DNA from: DATAEK01 sp036258055
Lineage (GTDB): Bacteria > Acidobacteriota > Vicinamibacteria > Vicinamibacterales > 2-12-FULL-66-21
Length of the DNA stretch: 31,330 nt
Assembly: GCA_036258055.1 (NCBI GenBank)
Contig: DATAEK010000012.1
Location: 1 to 31,330, forward strand
Direction of reading: 5' to 3'
A program made the position numbers and the translations under genes. Below the pieces are notes generated by a model. The model was not told the origin of the DNA. It saw only the letters and a list, made by a program, of their open reading frames with translations, and did not search any database. Positions 24,958 through 31,330 of the stretch are shown piece by piece (the first letter of the stretch is position 1; every line of letters starts with the position of its first letter).

Positions 24958-27014
24958 AGAAACGCGTACTTTTCGAGAAAACTGCGGTACTGACAGACAG
25001 CGCGGAGGTATTCGCGGCGCAGGTTGTCCGGATAGCCCTTGTCCGCGAGCCTTTGCGACGTGCGCGCCTGCCACGCCTCGCGTGCGGCTGGCTCGTCCGG
25101 AAGAGAGAGATAGCCGACGACCATCTCGTCCCAGTCCGCGAAACGCTCGACGAATTCCTGCGCGAAGCAGCCTTGCACCTGTGGATCCTCGGCGATGGCT
25201 CGGCGCGCGCGCCGAAATGCGCGGCAGAGCTCGTCACGCAGCGCGGAGTGTGCCTCGTACTCCGCCTGCTCATCGATGCGGTAGAGCGTACGGAGCAGCT
25301 CCGTGGCTCCCTTGAGGGACTTCCTGCCCCAGATATGCATGTCGTCGCCGACCATGGCCGGCAGCGCAGACATCGGATGAAAGTCCCTCGCCCGCTGACC
25401 ACTCAAGAAGGTGCCGTCGTGATCCATGAAGATGATCTTCACGGTCCATTCGCCATCCTCCCACACGCTCTTCAGCCCCACGTTCCTGGCCACGAAGGAC
25501 TCGCCGAACGTGTGCGATCGAATACCCAGAAGCGTTCCCCAGAAGGAGCCAATCTGCCGCATGATACGGCGGTATTGCCGCTCGGCTCGTGCGCGGTTGT
25601 CATGATCGGCGAACGCCGACTCGATGTACTGCGCGTGCGTTTCGAAGGGCGTGTCTCTCGGCGTCACGAGTCCGAGGACTTCTTCGAGGATCTCGTCGGC
25701 AAATGTTCTGGCTTCGGCACGGGTCGGCACGGCCTCGGAGATCTGGGCGAAATAGCGATCGGCGCCGTCATCTGACAGACACGCGACCAGGCGATCGAGT
25801 CGGAACGACGACGTCTTCACGAGAATGGCCTGAGTGGGCGCAACCTGGCCGAGGAACTGCGCCGACAGCTCGACGTCGCTGTACGACGGCAGCGCTCGCG
25901 TTCGCATCTCGCGGCAATAGGCATCGACCGAACGACGCATGGCGAGACGGGTCTCGTCACGCCCTGAGGGCGCGTTCAGTCTCGTGAAGTAATCGACGAT
26001 GTGCCGCTCTCCGCCGTTGACGGGGACCCCATAGATCGTGGACAGGGCAACTGTGCGGGAGATCGGGGGATCGACGCCATGAATCAACCGATACACGCGA
26101 GCGAGTCCGGCGGCGCTGGCCGCTTCCCACCGCGCCCAGTGGGCCATCGAGCCACCCTGAAGGCGATGAGTGGGCGGCACTTCGCAGCCATCACGGGCGA
26201 AGACCACGTGCCACGGATGGGGGTTCCTGAGCCCGACGCGCTTCACCTCAATCTCCAGATCGCTGCCAGGAGGCTTGATGACGACCACGACGGTTCCAAG
26301 GGGATGTTCGACCAGGCTGTTGTGCCGCAAGCTCGTCGCGTCAGACACCCAGTAGATAGTCGAACGCCGGCAGAGCGCCGAGAGGATGGCCGCCTCGAAG
26401 GATGGGAGGTGATCGAAGCAGCGCGCGATCTCCGGTCGCACGCAGGGCTGATCGAGGCCGCGCACGTCACTGAGCCCCTTGGAAGTTTCCAACTGGTTGA
26501 CGATGCGCTCCACGACTTCCTCGGGCGTGAAGAGGTAACGGGCCAGCGTGAGCTTGCAGTCGCTTCGAGAGGCTTCGATGAAATCCGACAGCGCGTCCCT
26601 CGACGTGTCGATGCCCGCAATTCCCGCGTGGACGCGATTGAGCCGTTCGAGACGTCGGCGGAGTTGACGGAAGCGCGCGCCGATCCGCCCGTCGCCCGCA
26701 TTGGCGGTGGAAGAGATGAGGCCGAGCTTTTCCAGAAGGAAGATCACCTCCTCGAGGTCATCGACGCACACCTTGAGCACCTGGTGCTCGAGCATGAGAA
26801 CGGCCAGCCGGCGGAGCGACCACGAACGCGTTTTCCGCTGGCACGCGAGGTCGATCAGATCGACGCAGAACGATCGCGAATACGCCGGACTGCGAAGAAA
26901 GCGCTCCACCAGGCGATGGAAATGCGGATCGACGGCGAGCTCGTCGTCGAGTGCCGGTAGCAGGACGGGGATACTCGAGGACTGCGCAACCGACGAGGCC
27001 CGGCCGTCACTCAT
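24951..27014 (-). CDS. Large protein with kinase-like (LanM/PI3K-like?) motifs, function unknown
   Basis: A 687-residue cytoplasmic protein I do not recognise as a named family. Residues 1-240 are helical. A beta-strand VVVVIKPPGSDLEIEVKRV (242-260) could hold a nucleotide-binding Lys, and FVARNVGLK (507-515) followed by IIFMDHDG (527-534) mimics the catalytic-loop N and DFG-like D of kinase-fold enzymes. The VVVVIKPP and MDHD elements loosely recall the dehydratase domain of LanM lanthipeptide synthetases, but no LanC domain or zinc motif is present. The ATG at 27014 is preferred because it overlaps the stop of the upstream small gene by 8 bases; GTG or ATG starts further upstream would overlap that gene more deeply. 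It may modify that small protein (inference). Confidence 0.6.
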   Translation of the reverse strand: MSDGRASSVAQSSSIPVLLPALDDELAVDPHFHRLVERFLRSPAYSRSFCVDLIDLACQRKTRSWSLRRLAVLMLEHQVLKVCVDDLEEVIFLLEKLGLISSTANAGDGRIGARFRQLRRRLERLNRVHAGIAGIDTSRDALSDFIEASRSDCKLTLARYLFTPEEVVERIVNQLETSKGLSDVRGLDQPCVRPEIARCFDHLPSFEAAILSALCRRSTIYWVSDATSLRHNSLVEHPLGTVVVVIKPPGSDLEIEVKRVGLRNPHPWHVVFARDGCEVPPTHRLQGGSMAHWARWEAASAAGLARVYRLIHGVDPPISRTVALSTIYGVPVNGGERHIVDYFTRLNAPSGRDETRLAMRRSVDAYCREMRTRALPSYSDVELSAQFLGQVAPTQAILVKTSSFRLDRLVACLSDDGADRYFAQISEAVPTRAEARTFADEILEEVLGLVTPRDTPFETHAQYIESAFADHDNRARAERQYRRIMRQIGSFWGTLLGIRSHTFGESFVARNVGLKSVWEDGEWTVKIIFMDHDGTFLSGQRARDFHPMSALPAMVGDDMHIWGRKSLKGATELLRTLYRIDEQAEYEAHSALRDELCRAFRRARRAIAEDPQVQGCFAQEFVERFADWDEMVVGYLSLPDEPAAREAWQARTSQRLADKGYPDNLRREYLRAVCQYRSFLEKYAFLY

Positions 27015-27303
27015 GATCCTGGCGGTCAGCGTGCCCCTTGCCCTTCGGAGCCACACCCAGCGTCAGTCGTCCCTTCTTGCCGTAAACCATGTCCGCGAAG
27101 AAGCCGCCGCCGAATCCAGTACCGAATCCCGCCCGGCTTCCGAGGGCGATCGCGAGCGCGTAATAGAGATCCTCGGCCAGCCGGCGTGGGACAACGATCG
27201 TCACCATCTCGTCGTCGTACGGCTCGGGCGCCGCGCGTCCCAACCGGGTGCTCCGGTAGGACAGCTCTACGTACGAACTACCTTTCTGTTCCTTGCCCGT
27301 CAT
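27007..27303 (-). CDS. Small Gly-rich protein (98 aa), possible modified peptide or kinase substrate
   Basis: A 98-residue protein without recognised family. Residues 33-53 (MVTIVVPRRLAEDLYYALAIA) form a strand-helix segment, then a Gly/Phe-rich stretch GSRAGFGTGFGGGFFADMVYG (55-75) and a basic tail ending GKGHADRQDHE. A strong GGAGGGG ribosome site (complement of 27312-27318) fixes the ATG at 27303. It lies between an ECF-type sigma factor and the kinase-like gene and overlaps the latter by 8 bases. The helix-then-Gly-rich layout resembles leader/core precursors of modified peptides, but there is no cleavage motif I can name and only a few Ser/Thr and no Cys in the Gly-rich part. Confidence 0.6.
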   Translation of the reverse strand: MTGKEQKGSSYVELSYRSTRLGRAAPEPYDDEMVTIVVPRRLAEDLYYALAIALGSRAGFGTGFGGGFFADMVYGKKGRLTLGVAPKGKGHADRQDHE

Positions 27304-27319
27304 CGGTTGAACCCCTCCG

Positions 27320-28120
27320 CTAAGCGGCCGAGCCGAAACTGCTCCCCCGAGAAGACGCTTGTGCTGTTCGTTTTGTGAACGCGTCGGCGGATTCCGCGCC
27401 GCCGCGCACGAGACCCGGCAGCGCGGCCGAAGGCGGGACGCGGGGGGATCGGCACGGCCTCGCGACATCGGAGACGTTGAGGCGCTCTTTCAGGATCTCT
27501 CTAGCTTGTTGGATCCGCTTGCGAACGTTTTCGTTCGAGAGCGTCAGCTGCTCGGCGATATCGACGTAGGCCATCTCCTGGAAGAATCGTAGGGCGAAGG
27601 GCTCGCGCAGCCGGTCAGGGAGATTGTTGACGGCCTCACACAGACACAAGTAGCCCTCTCTGCTGAGAAGCACGTCCTCCGGCGAATCCGCATCGGCCGG
27701 CCACGAATCCCCCAGGTTCGACAGGATGTCGTCGATGCGCTCGAGCCGGCGCGTCCGTCTGGTGCGCTCGCGATGCATGTCCGCACACAGGTTGACGGTC
27801 AGCCTGCTCAGCCATGCGGTGAGGTTCTCGATCCGTGTGCCGAGGTGAGGCAGCTTCTCGAGCGCACGCAGCATGGACCTGCTCAGGGCATCCTCTGCGT
27901 CTTCACGCACACCGTCCATGTGCGAGAGGCAGATGTGGTAGAGGTGGCCTTTGTAGAGTCCCCACAGCTCCCAGAACGCACGCGAGTTGCCCTGGGCGAG
28001 GCTGTCGAGGAGTGCGTGTGCAGCGCCGCCATCGGTGGAGGAAAGTAGCGCTGCCTGGCCAAGGTTCAGATCGTGACCATTGCCATGCGGCCGTCCTGGG
28101 CATGATTGGACTGGGCTCAT
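27320..28120 (-). CDS. ECF-type sigma-70 family RNA polymerase sigma factor
   Basis: A 266-residue sigma factor. Region 2 spans about residues 46-118 (AFWELWGLYKGHLYHICLSHM ... DAEDALSRSMLRAL ... LTAWLSRLTVNLCADMHR), and region 4 spans about 160-215 (EAVNNLPDRLREPFALRFF, then the helix-turn-helix YVDIAEQLTLSNENVRKRIQQARE). Between them is a linker of 40 residues, and a 50-residue basic tail follows region 4. The ATG at 28120 is chosen because GAGGTGA lies five bases upstream (complement of 28126-28132). It is the first gene of the unit with the Gly-rich protein and kinase-like protein. No anti-sigma gene is adjacent, so control may be by the tail, transcription or one of the two downstream proteins. 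Confidence 0.9.
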   Translation of the reverse strand: MSPVQSCPGRPHGNGHDLNLGQAALLSSTDGGAAHALLDSLAQGNSRAFWELWGLYKGHLYHICLSHMDGVREDAEDALSRSMLRALEKLPHLGTRIENLTAWLSRLTVNLCADMHRERTRRTRRLERIDDILSNLGDSWPADADSPEDVLLSREGYLCLCEAVNNLPDRLREPFALRFFQEMAYVDIAEQLTLSNENVRKRIQQAREILKERLNVSDVARPCRSPRVPPSAALPGLVRGGAESADAFTKRTAQASSRGSSFGSAA

Positions 28121-28144
28121 GATTGTCACCTCGTGTTTTGATGG

Positions 28145-28161
28145 CGTGCCGACGTGGCACG
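28145..28161. promoter_or_regulatory. Inverted repeat upstream of the sigma factor gene
   Basis: CGTGCC (28145-28150) and GGCACG (28156-28161) form a perfect 6-bp dyad with a five-base spacer, 25 bases ahead of the sigma factor start codon. It could be an operator or a 5'-UTR hairpin. No matching regulator is known from the window. Confidence 0.35.
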
Positions 28162-28299
28162 GACACACACGGACTGGACCAGCGATCCTCGGCTTCGTTG
28201 AACCGCCGAGCGGCGGCCGCCGCGGATCGACCCAAGGGGTGATTGATTAGCTGCTACACTGCGCGACTGTTACTTTCGCGTCACCCGACGCGCCCACAG

Positions 28300-28319
28300 G
28301 CCGGAGCCTCAGCTCCGGC
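28300..28319. promoter_or_regulatory. Stem-loop in the leader of the old yellow enzyme gene
   Basis: GCCGGAGC (28300-28307), loop CTCA and GCTCCGGC (28312-28319) make a perfect 8-bp hairpin 48 bases upstream of the start at 28367. There is no U-tract, so a termination role is unlikely; an mRNA leader structure or protein-binding site is possible. Confidence 0.45.
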
Positions 28320-28366
28320 GCGCAATCCTCCACGCGCGTCGCACACGCGGAAAGGCCGGTGGTTCG

Positions 28367-29464
28367 TTGTCTGAACACATCGGTATCGATGACCTGTTCG
28401 TGCCAGTGAGGCTCGGGACCCTGACGCTCGCCAACCGGATGGTGGTGGCGCCGATGACCCGCGTCAGTGCGACCGAAGAGGGTGAGGCTACTGCCCAGAT
28501 GTGCCGTTACTACGAGCAATTCGCTCGGGGCGGCTGGGGACTCATCGAGACCGAAGCGACCTACATCGACCAAGAGCACAGCCAATGTCGTGCGCGGCAA
28601 CCAGGACTGGCGACGCCCACGCATCGCGACGCCTGGCGTTCCGTCGTGAACGCCGTGCACGCGCACGGGGCGGCGATCTTCGTGCAACTGCAGCATGCCG
28701 GTGCGCTGGCCGAAGTGAGGCGAGACTGCGCGCCCGCGCTCGCGCCGTCTGCCGTCGAGCCACGCAGCCGCAAGCCGCTGCCGATTCCACGCGAGCTGAC
28801 CTACGGCGAGATCGTACGAATCCACATACACTTCGCAGAGGCTGCGAGGTTTGCGGTCGAGGCGGGGTTTGATGGGATGGAGCTGCATGGCGCGAACGGT
28901 TATCTCGTTGATCAGTTTCTGACCGACTACACGAACCGCCGAACCGACGAGTACGGCGGCCCGACCGCGAACCGGGTCAGGTTTGCGGTGGAAACCGTAC
29001 AAGCGGTGCGGCGCGTCGTACCCGCGGATTTCCCCGTCGGGGTGCGACTGTCGCAGCACAAGTCGGCGGACCCCGACTACACCTGGCCAGACGGCGAATC
29101 AGACGCCGAGACGATCTTTCGCGCGCTCGTCGAGGCCGGTGCTACGTTCCTTCACATCGGAGGACAGAGCGCACCATCTCGCACGCGCGGCGGGTGCGTC
29201 CTATCCGGTCTCGCCAGACGTCTGACGGGCGTCGTCGTCATCGCCAATGGCGGCCTCGAAGAGCCAACGCGCGCCACGTCGCTCGTTGCCTCCGGCGGTG
29301 CTGATCTCCTTTCCCTTGCTCGCGGCGCGCTCGCGAATCCAGACTGGCCGCGACGCGTGCGACATGGGCTTCCGCTGATGACGTTCGATCCCGCAATGAT
29401 TCGTCCCGTGGCCACGCTCGACAACGCCGATCTGTGGCATCGAGCGCAGCATCACCTCGGCTAG
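28367..29464 (+). CDS. Old yellow enzyme family NADH:flavin oxidoreductase
   Basis: A 365-residue FMN TIM-barrel ene-reductase or dienoyl-reductase-like enzyme. Family features: FVPVRLGTLTLANRMVVAPMTR at the start, FVQLQHAG (105-112), the substrate-binding HGANGYLVDQFLTDYTN with His174 and Asn177, RRTDEYGGPTANR, and the C-terminal FMN phosphate segment (VIANGG ... GADLLSLARGALANPDWP). No C-terminal FeS/FAD domain, so it is the short OYE form. It reduces activated C=C bonds; substrate unknown. The TTG start is supported by alignment to the family N-terminus; AAAGG is at 28351-28355. It is divergent from the sigma factor unit and appears monocistronic. Confidence 0.92.
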   Translation: MSEHIGIDDLFVPVRLGTLTLANRMVVAPMTRVSATEEGEATAQMCRYYEQFARGGWGLIETEATYIDQEHSQCRARQPGLATPTHRDAWRSVVNAVHAHGAAIFVQLQHAGALAEVRRDCAPALAPSAVEPRSRKPLPIPRELTYGEIVRIHIHFAEAARFAVEAGFDGMELHGANGYLVDQFLTDYTNRRTDEYGGPTANRVRFAVETVQAVRRVVPADFPVGVRLSQHKSADPDYTWPDGESDAETIFRALVEAGATFLHIGGQSAPSRTRGGCVLSGLARRLTGVVVIANGGLEEPTRATSLVASGGADLLSLARGALANPDWPRRVRHGLPLMTFDPAMIRPVATLDNADLWHRAQHHLG

Positions 29465-29747
29465 CTCAGCCTGAAGTCCGGCTCAGTCAATCTCCAACTC
29501 CACGTTCGGTAAGACGCACCTCTCCTTGAAAACTGAAGAGCCGAGCTGGCGGAACCTCTTCGCCACCGAGTGTGGAATTCAGCGAGCGCGTCGGGCTGAG
29601 AGGACGTTGGGGTGACCGAAGACCGAAATAATCGAAGGCGCGCTCGCGCAGGGCCGACCAGTTCCTCGCTTCCACGGATCTCCGAATGGCAACGCTGAAG
29701 CTCTGCCTTGTGACCGACCGACCGAACGAATGTCGACCCCATAGTAA
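29465..29747. other. Non-coding stretch with no recognised gene
   Basis: This 283-base gap separates the old yellow enzyme gene from the FHA gene. Its base composition is less GC-skewed at third positions than the neighbouring genes, and the open frames on the minus strand are low-complexity and rich in Arg and Ser, unlike real proteins. It could be a dispersed intergenic repeat, but I can show no second copy in the window. Confidence 0.45.
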
Positions 29748-30188
29748 GTGAACCAGCTGATACCGAGTACCTGGAAACGACGGATCGAGGCATTTCGTCA
29801 CCGGACTGTCCTGCGCTTTGGCTATGCGTTGGATGGATGTGTGGTCGAGCCACCCGCGCGCGAGGGCGCGGCGATCGTGTTCTTTCTCGAGTGGGACAAA
29901 CGCCTCATTCCGCTGCCGCCGGGTGAGCACGTCATCGGCCGGGCGGCCGATGCCCTCGTCAGCGTCGCGTCGGACCGTGTCTCACGCCGTCACGCGCTCA
30001 TCGTCGTCACCGGCGACACCGCCGCGATTCAGGATCTCGACAGCAAGAACGGGACGTACGTCGGCGCCATACGAATCGATCAGACAGTCGATCTCAAGAA
30101 CGGAGATCGCATCCTCGTCGGTCCTGCGATGCTGATCTTTCGCGCCCGGCCGGACGACGACTCGACCGCGTCAGCTACGCGGGTTTAG
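29748..30188 (+). CDS. FHA-domain protein
   Basis: A 146-residue protein whose residues 43-135 form a forkhead-associated domain that binds phosphothreonine peptides. The core signature is complete: VIGRAADALVSV (Gly64-Arg65), VSRRHALI (SRRH 79-82), IQDLDSKNGTYV (NGT 101-103) and LKNGDRILVGPAMLIF. The first 40 residues have no recognised feature. The GTG start at 29748 lacks a clear ribosome site, so the true start may be later. No Ser/Thr kinase of standard type is in the window, so its phosphorylated partner is unknown. Confidence 0.82.
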   Translation: MNQLIPSTWKRRIEAFRHRTVLRFGYALDGCVVEPPAREGAAIVFFLEWDKRLIPLPPGEHVIGRAADALVSVASDRVSRRHALIVVTGDTAAIQDLDSKNGTYVGAIRIDQTVDLKNGDRILVGPAMLIFRARPDDDSTASATRV

Positions 30189-30196
30189 AGCCCCGC

Positions 30197-30231
30197 TCCC
30201 TCCGCCGACAAGGCTCACGAAAACGGAGGGA
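30197..30231. terminator. Stem-loop between convergent FHA and TMEM175 genes
   Basis: TCCCTCCG (30197-30204) pairs with CGGAGGGA (30224-30231), a perfect 8-bp stem with a 19-base loop lying in the gap between convergent stop codons. No U-tract is present and the loop is long, so a terminator role is only moderately supported. Confidence 0.4.
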
Positions 30232-30245
30232 ACCAGCCACGTCCC

Positions 30246-30875
30246 TCACACCGTCGGCCTCGCAGACCCTGGCAGGGCGTAATACACCGCCAGCGCGAGG
30301 TTCAGCGCGATGCTTGCCGTCACGCTCACGAACGCGAGGACGAATGCCGCGATGTACCCGACGGGCCCGAAGCGGTACGAATCGAAGATGCGCTGCACCT
30401 TGCGAGGATCGGCGTGCGGATGCAACAGCCGATCGTTGACGGCGGCGGTCCGCCACAGCAGGTTGAAGCAGATGGCCAGCCCGATGAACGTCCCGTTGTA
30501 GATGAGCGCGGCTGTGCGCTGACCCTCGTGCCGGAGGTACTCCGCAACCAGCGACGTTGGAAACGGCACGAGCGTGACGCCCATCAGCAGCAGCCCGTTG
30601 TAGAAGAGCAGTCGATCGTCCGCCCGTCCGATCAACGTGAACATGCGATGGTGGTTCACCCACATGATCAGGATGGTCAGGAAGCTGCTGAGGAACGCCA
30701 CGTAAGCCGGCCACTGTGCGACGAGCGCCTGCTCGAGCGTCCGTTCCTCACCCAGCTCTCGCGGGACTTTCAGATCCAGCACGAGCAGCGTGATCGCGAT
30801 GGCGAACACGCCGTCGCTGAACGCTTCGATGCGTGCCGTTTCACTCGCGGCCATGGCGCGCCGGCTGGGCGGCAT
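30246..30875 (-). CDS. TMEM175-family potassium channel-like membrane protein
   Basis: A 209-residue integral membrane protein with about five to six hydrophobic segments. The family hallmark FSDGVFAIAITLLVLDLKVP is at residues 19-38, giving the FSD-type filter helix of bacterial TMEM175 channels, which assemble as tetramers and pass potassium. The HHRMF segment after the second long hydrophobic stretch is also typical. The ATG at 30875 is given; an ATG at 30854 is equally possible and leaves the channel intact. Both overlap the end of the upstream peroxidase gene, so the pair is probably co-transcribed. Confidence 0.88.
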   Translation of the reverse strand: MPPSRRAMAASETARIEAFSDGVFAIAITLLVLDLKVPRELGEERTLEQALVAQWPAYVAFLSSFLTILIMWVNHHRMFTLIGRADDRLLFYNGLLLMGVTLVPFPTSLVAEYLRHEGQRTAALIYNGTFIGLAICFNLLWRTAAVNDRLLHPHADPRKVQRIFDSYRFGPVGYIAAFVLAFVSVTASIALNLALAVYYALPGSARPTV

Positions 30876-31330
30876 CCGTCATGAGCAGCTCGATGAGGGA
30901 GTGCGACGGTTTCCATGTGGCTGGCGCGTGCCGGACCGACGTCCGGTCGAGATCGAGGAGCCCGATCAGCACCTCGCCGACGATGCGTCCGCCGACGGGA
31001 CCGAGACGATTGCCGGCGGCACGCACGTCGGCTTCACGGAGCACGTAGTACCAGAGAGGGGTCTCTCCAGGCCAGCCTGCGCTCTTCGCGCCGACCTCGT
31101 CGGCCGACAACGGCGTCTCGCCGAGCAGCTTCGCGATCGCCTCACCGGATGGCAGGCCGACGGCCTGACCGCGTTCGAGGTCGCGGGTTGCGAGCGACCG
31201 CAGTTCTTCGACGCTGGTCTCGCCGGTCAATGCGGCAGGCAGCGCGATCAGCGGGCGAACCAGCCGGCCATCCAGCTTCTTCGCGCGCTGCGCGGTGGCG
31301 CTGCCGTTCAGATCGAAGAGTCGCGTCCAA
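30841..31330 (-). CDS. C-terminal part of an animal-type haem peroxidase family protein (cut by window edge)
   Basis: The open frame runs off the window edge; only the last 163 residues are present. The reading WTRLFDLNGSATAQRAKKLD, then TRDLERGQAVGLPSGEAIAK, ETPLWYYVLREADV and LGPVGGRIVGEVLIGLL, matches the C-terminal region of bacterial proteins related to animal haem peroxidases. The haem-binding and catalytic residues would lie upstream, outside the window, so activity cannot be judged. It precedes the TMEM175 gene and overlaps it. Related bacterial peroxidases include Mn-oxidising enzymes, but nothing here shows that function. Confidence 0.7.
   Translation of the reverse strand, partial: WTRLFDLNGSATAQRAKKLDGRLVRPLIALPAALTGETSVEELRSLATRDLERGQAVGLPSGEAIAKLLGETPLSADEVGAKSAGWPGETPLWYYVLREADVRAAGNRLGPVGGRIVGEVLIGLLDLDRTSVRHAPATWKPSHSLIELLMTDAAQPARHGRE

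Noticed and set aside
24951..27014. Full LanM lanthipeptide synthetase
   Set aside because: There is a loose resemblance in two short motifs only; no LanC-like cyclase domain with Cys/His zinc ligands follows, and the neighbouring small protein lacks Cys.
28243..28260. TTGATT and TACACT as a promoter for the old yellow enzyme gene
   Set aside because: The hexamers are separated by only 6 bases, far from the 16-18 needed for sigma-70 recognition.
29461..29930. Minus-strand frames of 130 and 147 codons in the gap before the FHA gene
   Set aside because: They overlap each other and the FHA gene, have Arg/Ser-rich composition and no ribosome site; I treat the gap as non-coding.

Overview
This is a GC-rich bacterial chromosome segment with tightly packed, translationally coupled genes and GC-palindrome-rich intergenic repeats. 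The gene set (ArsR/SRPBCC/DinB operon, SCO chaperones beside a cytochrome c/substrate-binding fusion, giant multicopper oxidase, TMEM175 channel, animal-type haem peroxidase) suggests a soil Acidobacteriota of the Vicinamibacterales type. That placement is an inference from style and content; no rRNA or tRNA gene is visible. No CRISPR array or intact insertion sequence was seen.

Layout. 1-373: GC-rich tandem repeats. 453-1936 (+): small stress-type operon (ArsR regulator, SRPBCC protein, DinB protein) with a near-consensus, apparently leaderless promoter. 1996-5032 (-): redox/copper operon of SCO1, cytochrome c fused to a periplasmic binding protein, and SCO1. 5277-15988 (+): accessory-metabolism run made of an AroD-AroE fusion whose dehydratase half lacks its catalytic His, two paralogous small beta-barrel-like proteins, an acyl-CoA-dehydrogenase-fold flavoenzyme, a multispanning membrane protein, two tandem luciferase-like flavin monooxygenases and three glycosyltransferases. 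From 7359 onward successive genes overlap or almost touch. 16067-24957 (+): a 2011-residue secreted multicopper oxidase, a secreted beta-propeller protein and a DXD glycosyltransferase. 24951-28120 (-): ECF-type sigma factor, Gly-rich 98-aa protein and a 687-aa protein with kinase-like motifs. 28367-31330: old yellow enzyme (+), FHA protein (+), TMEM175-type channel (-) and the 3' end of a haem peroxidase (-).

How it may fit together. The giant oxidase resembles in size and motifs the very large multicopper oxidases implicated in Mn(II) oxidation. The two SCO proteins and the cytochrome/binding-protein fusion about 11 kb away could supply copper handling and electron transfer. The intervening run looks like a biosynthetic pathway for a glycosylated small molecule or surface glycan that I cannot match to a known cluster. 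The sigma factor, Gly-rich protein and kinase-like protein form a separate coupled unit of unknown function. The metal-oxidation module and the sigma/Gly-rich/kinase-like unit are the two best candidates for undescribed biology here.
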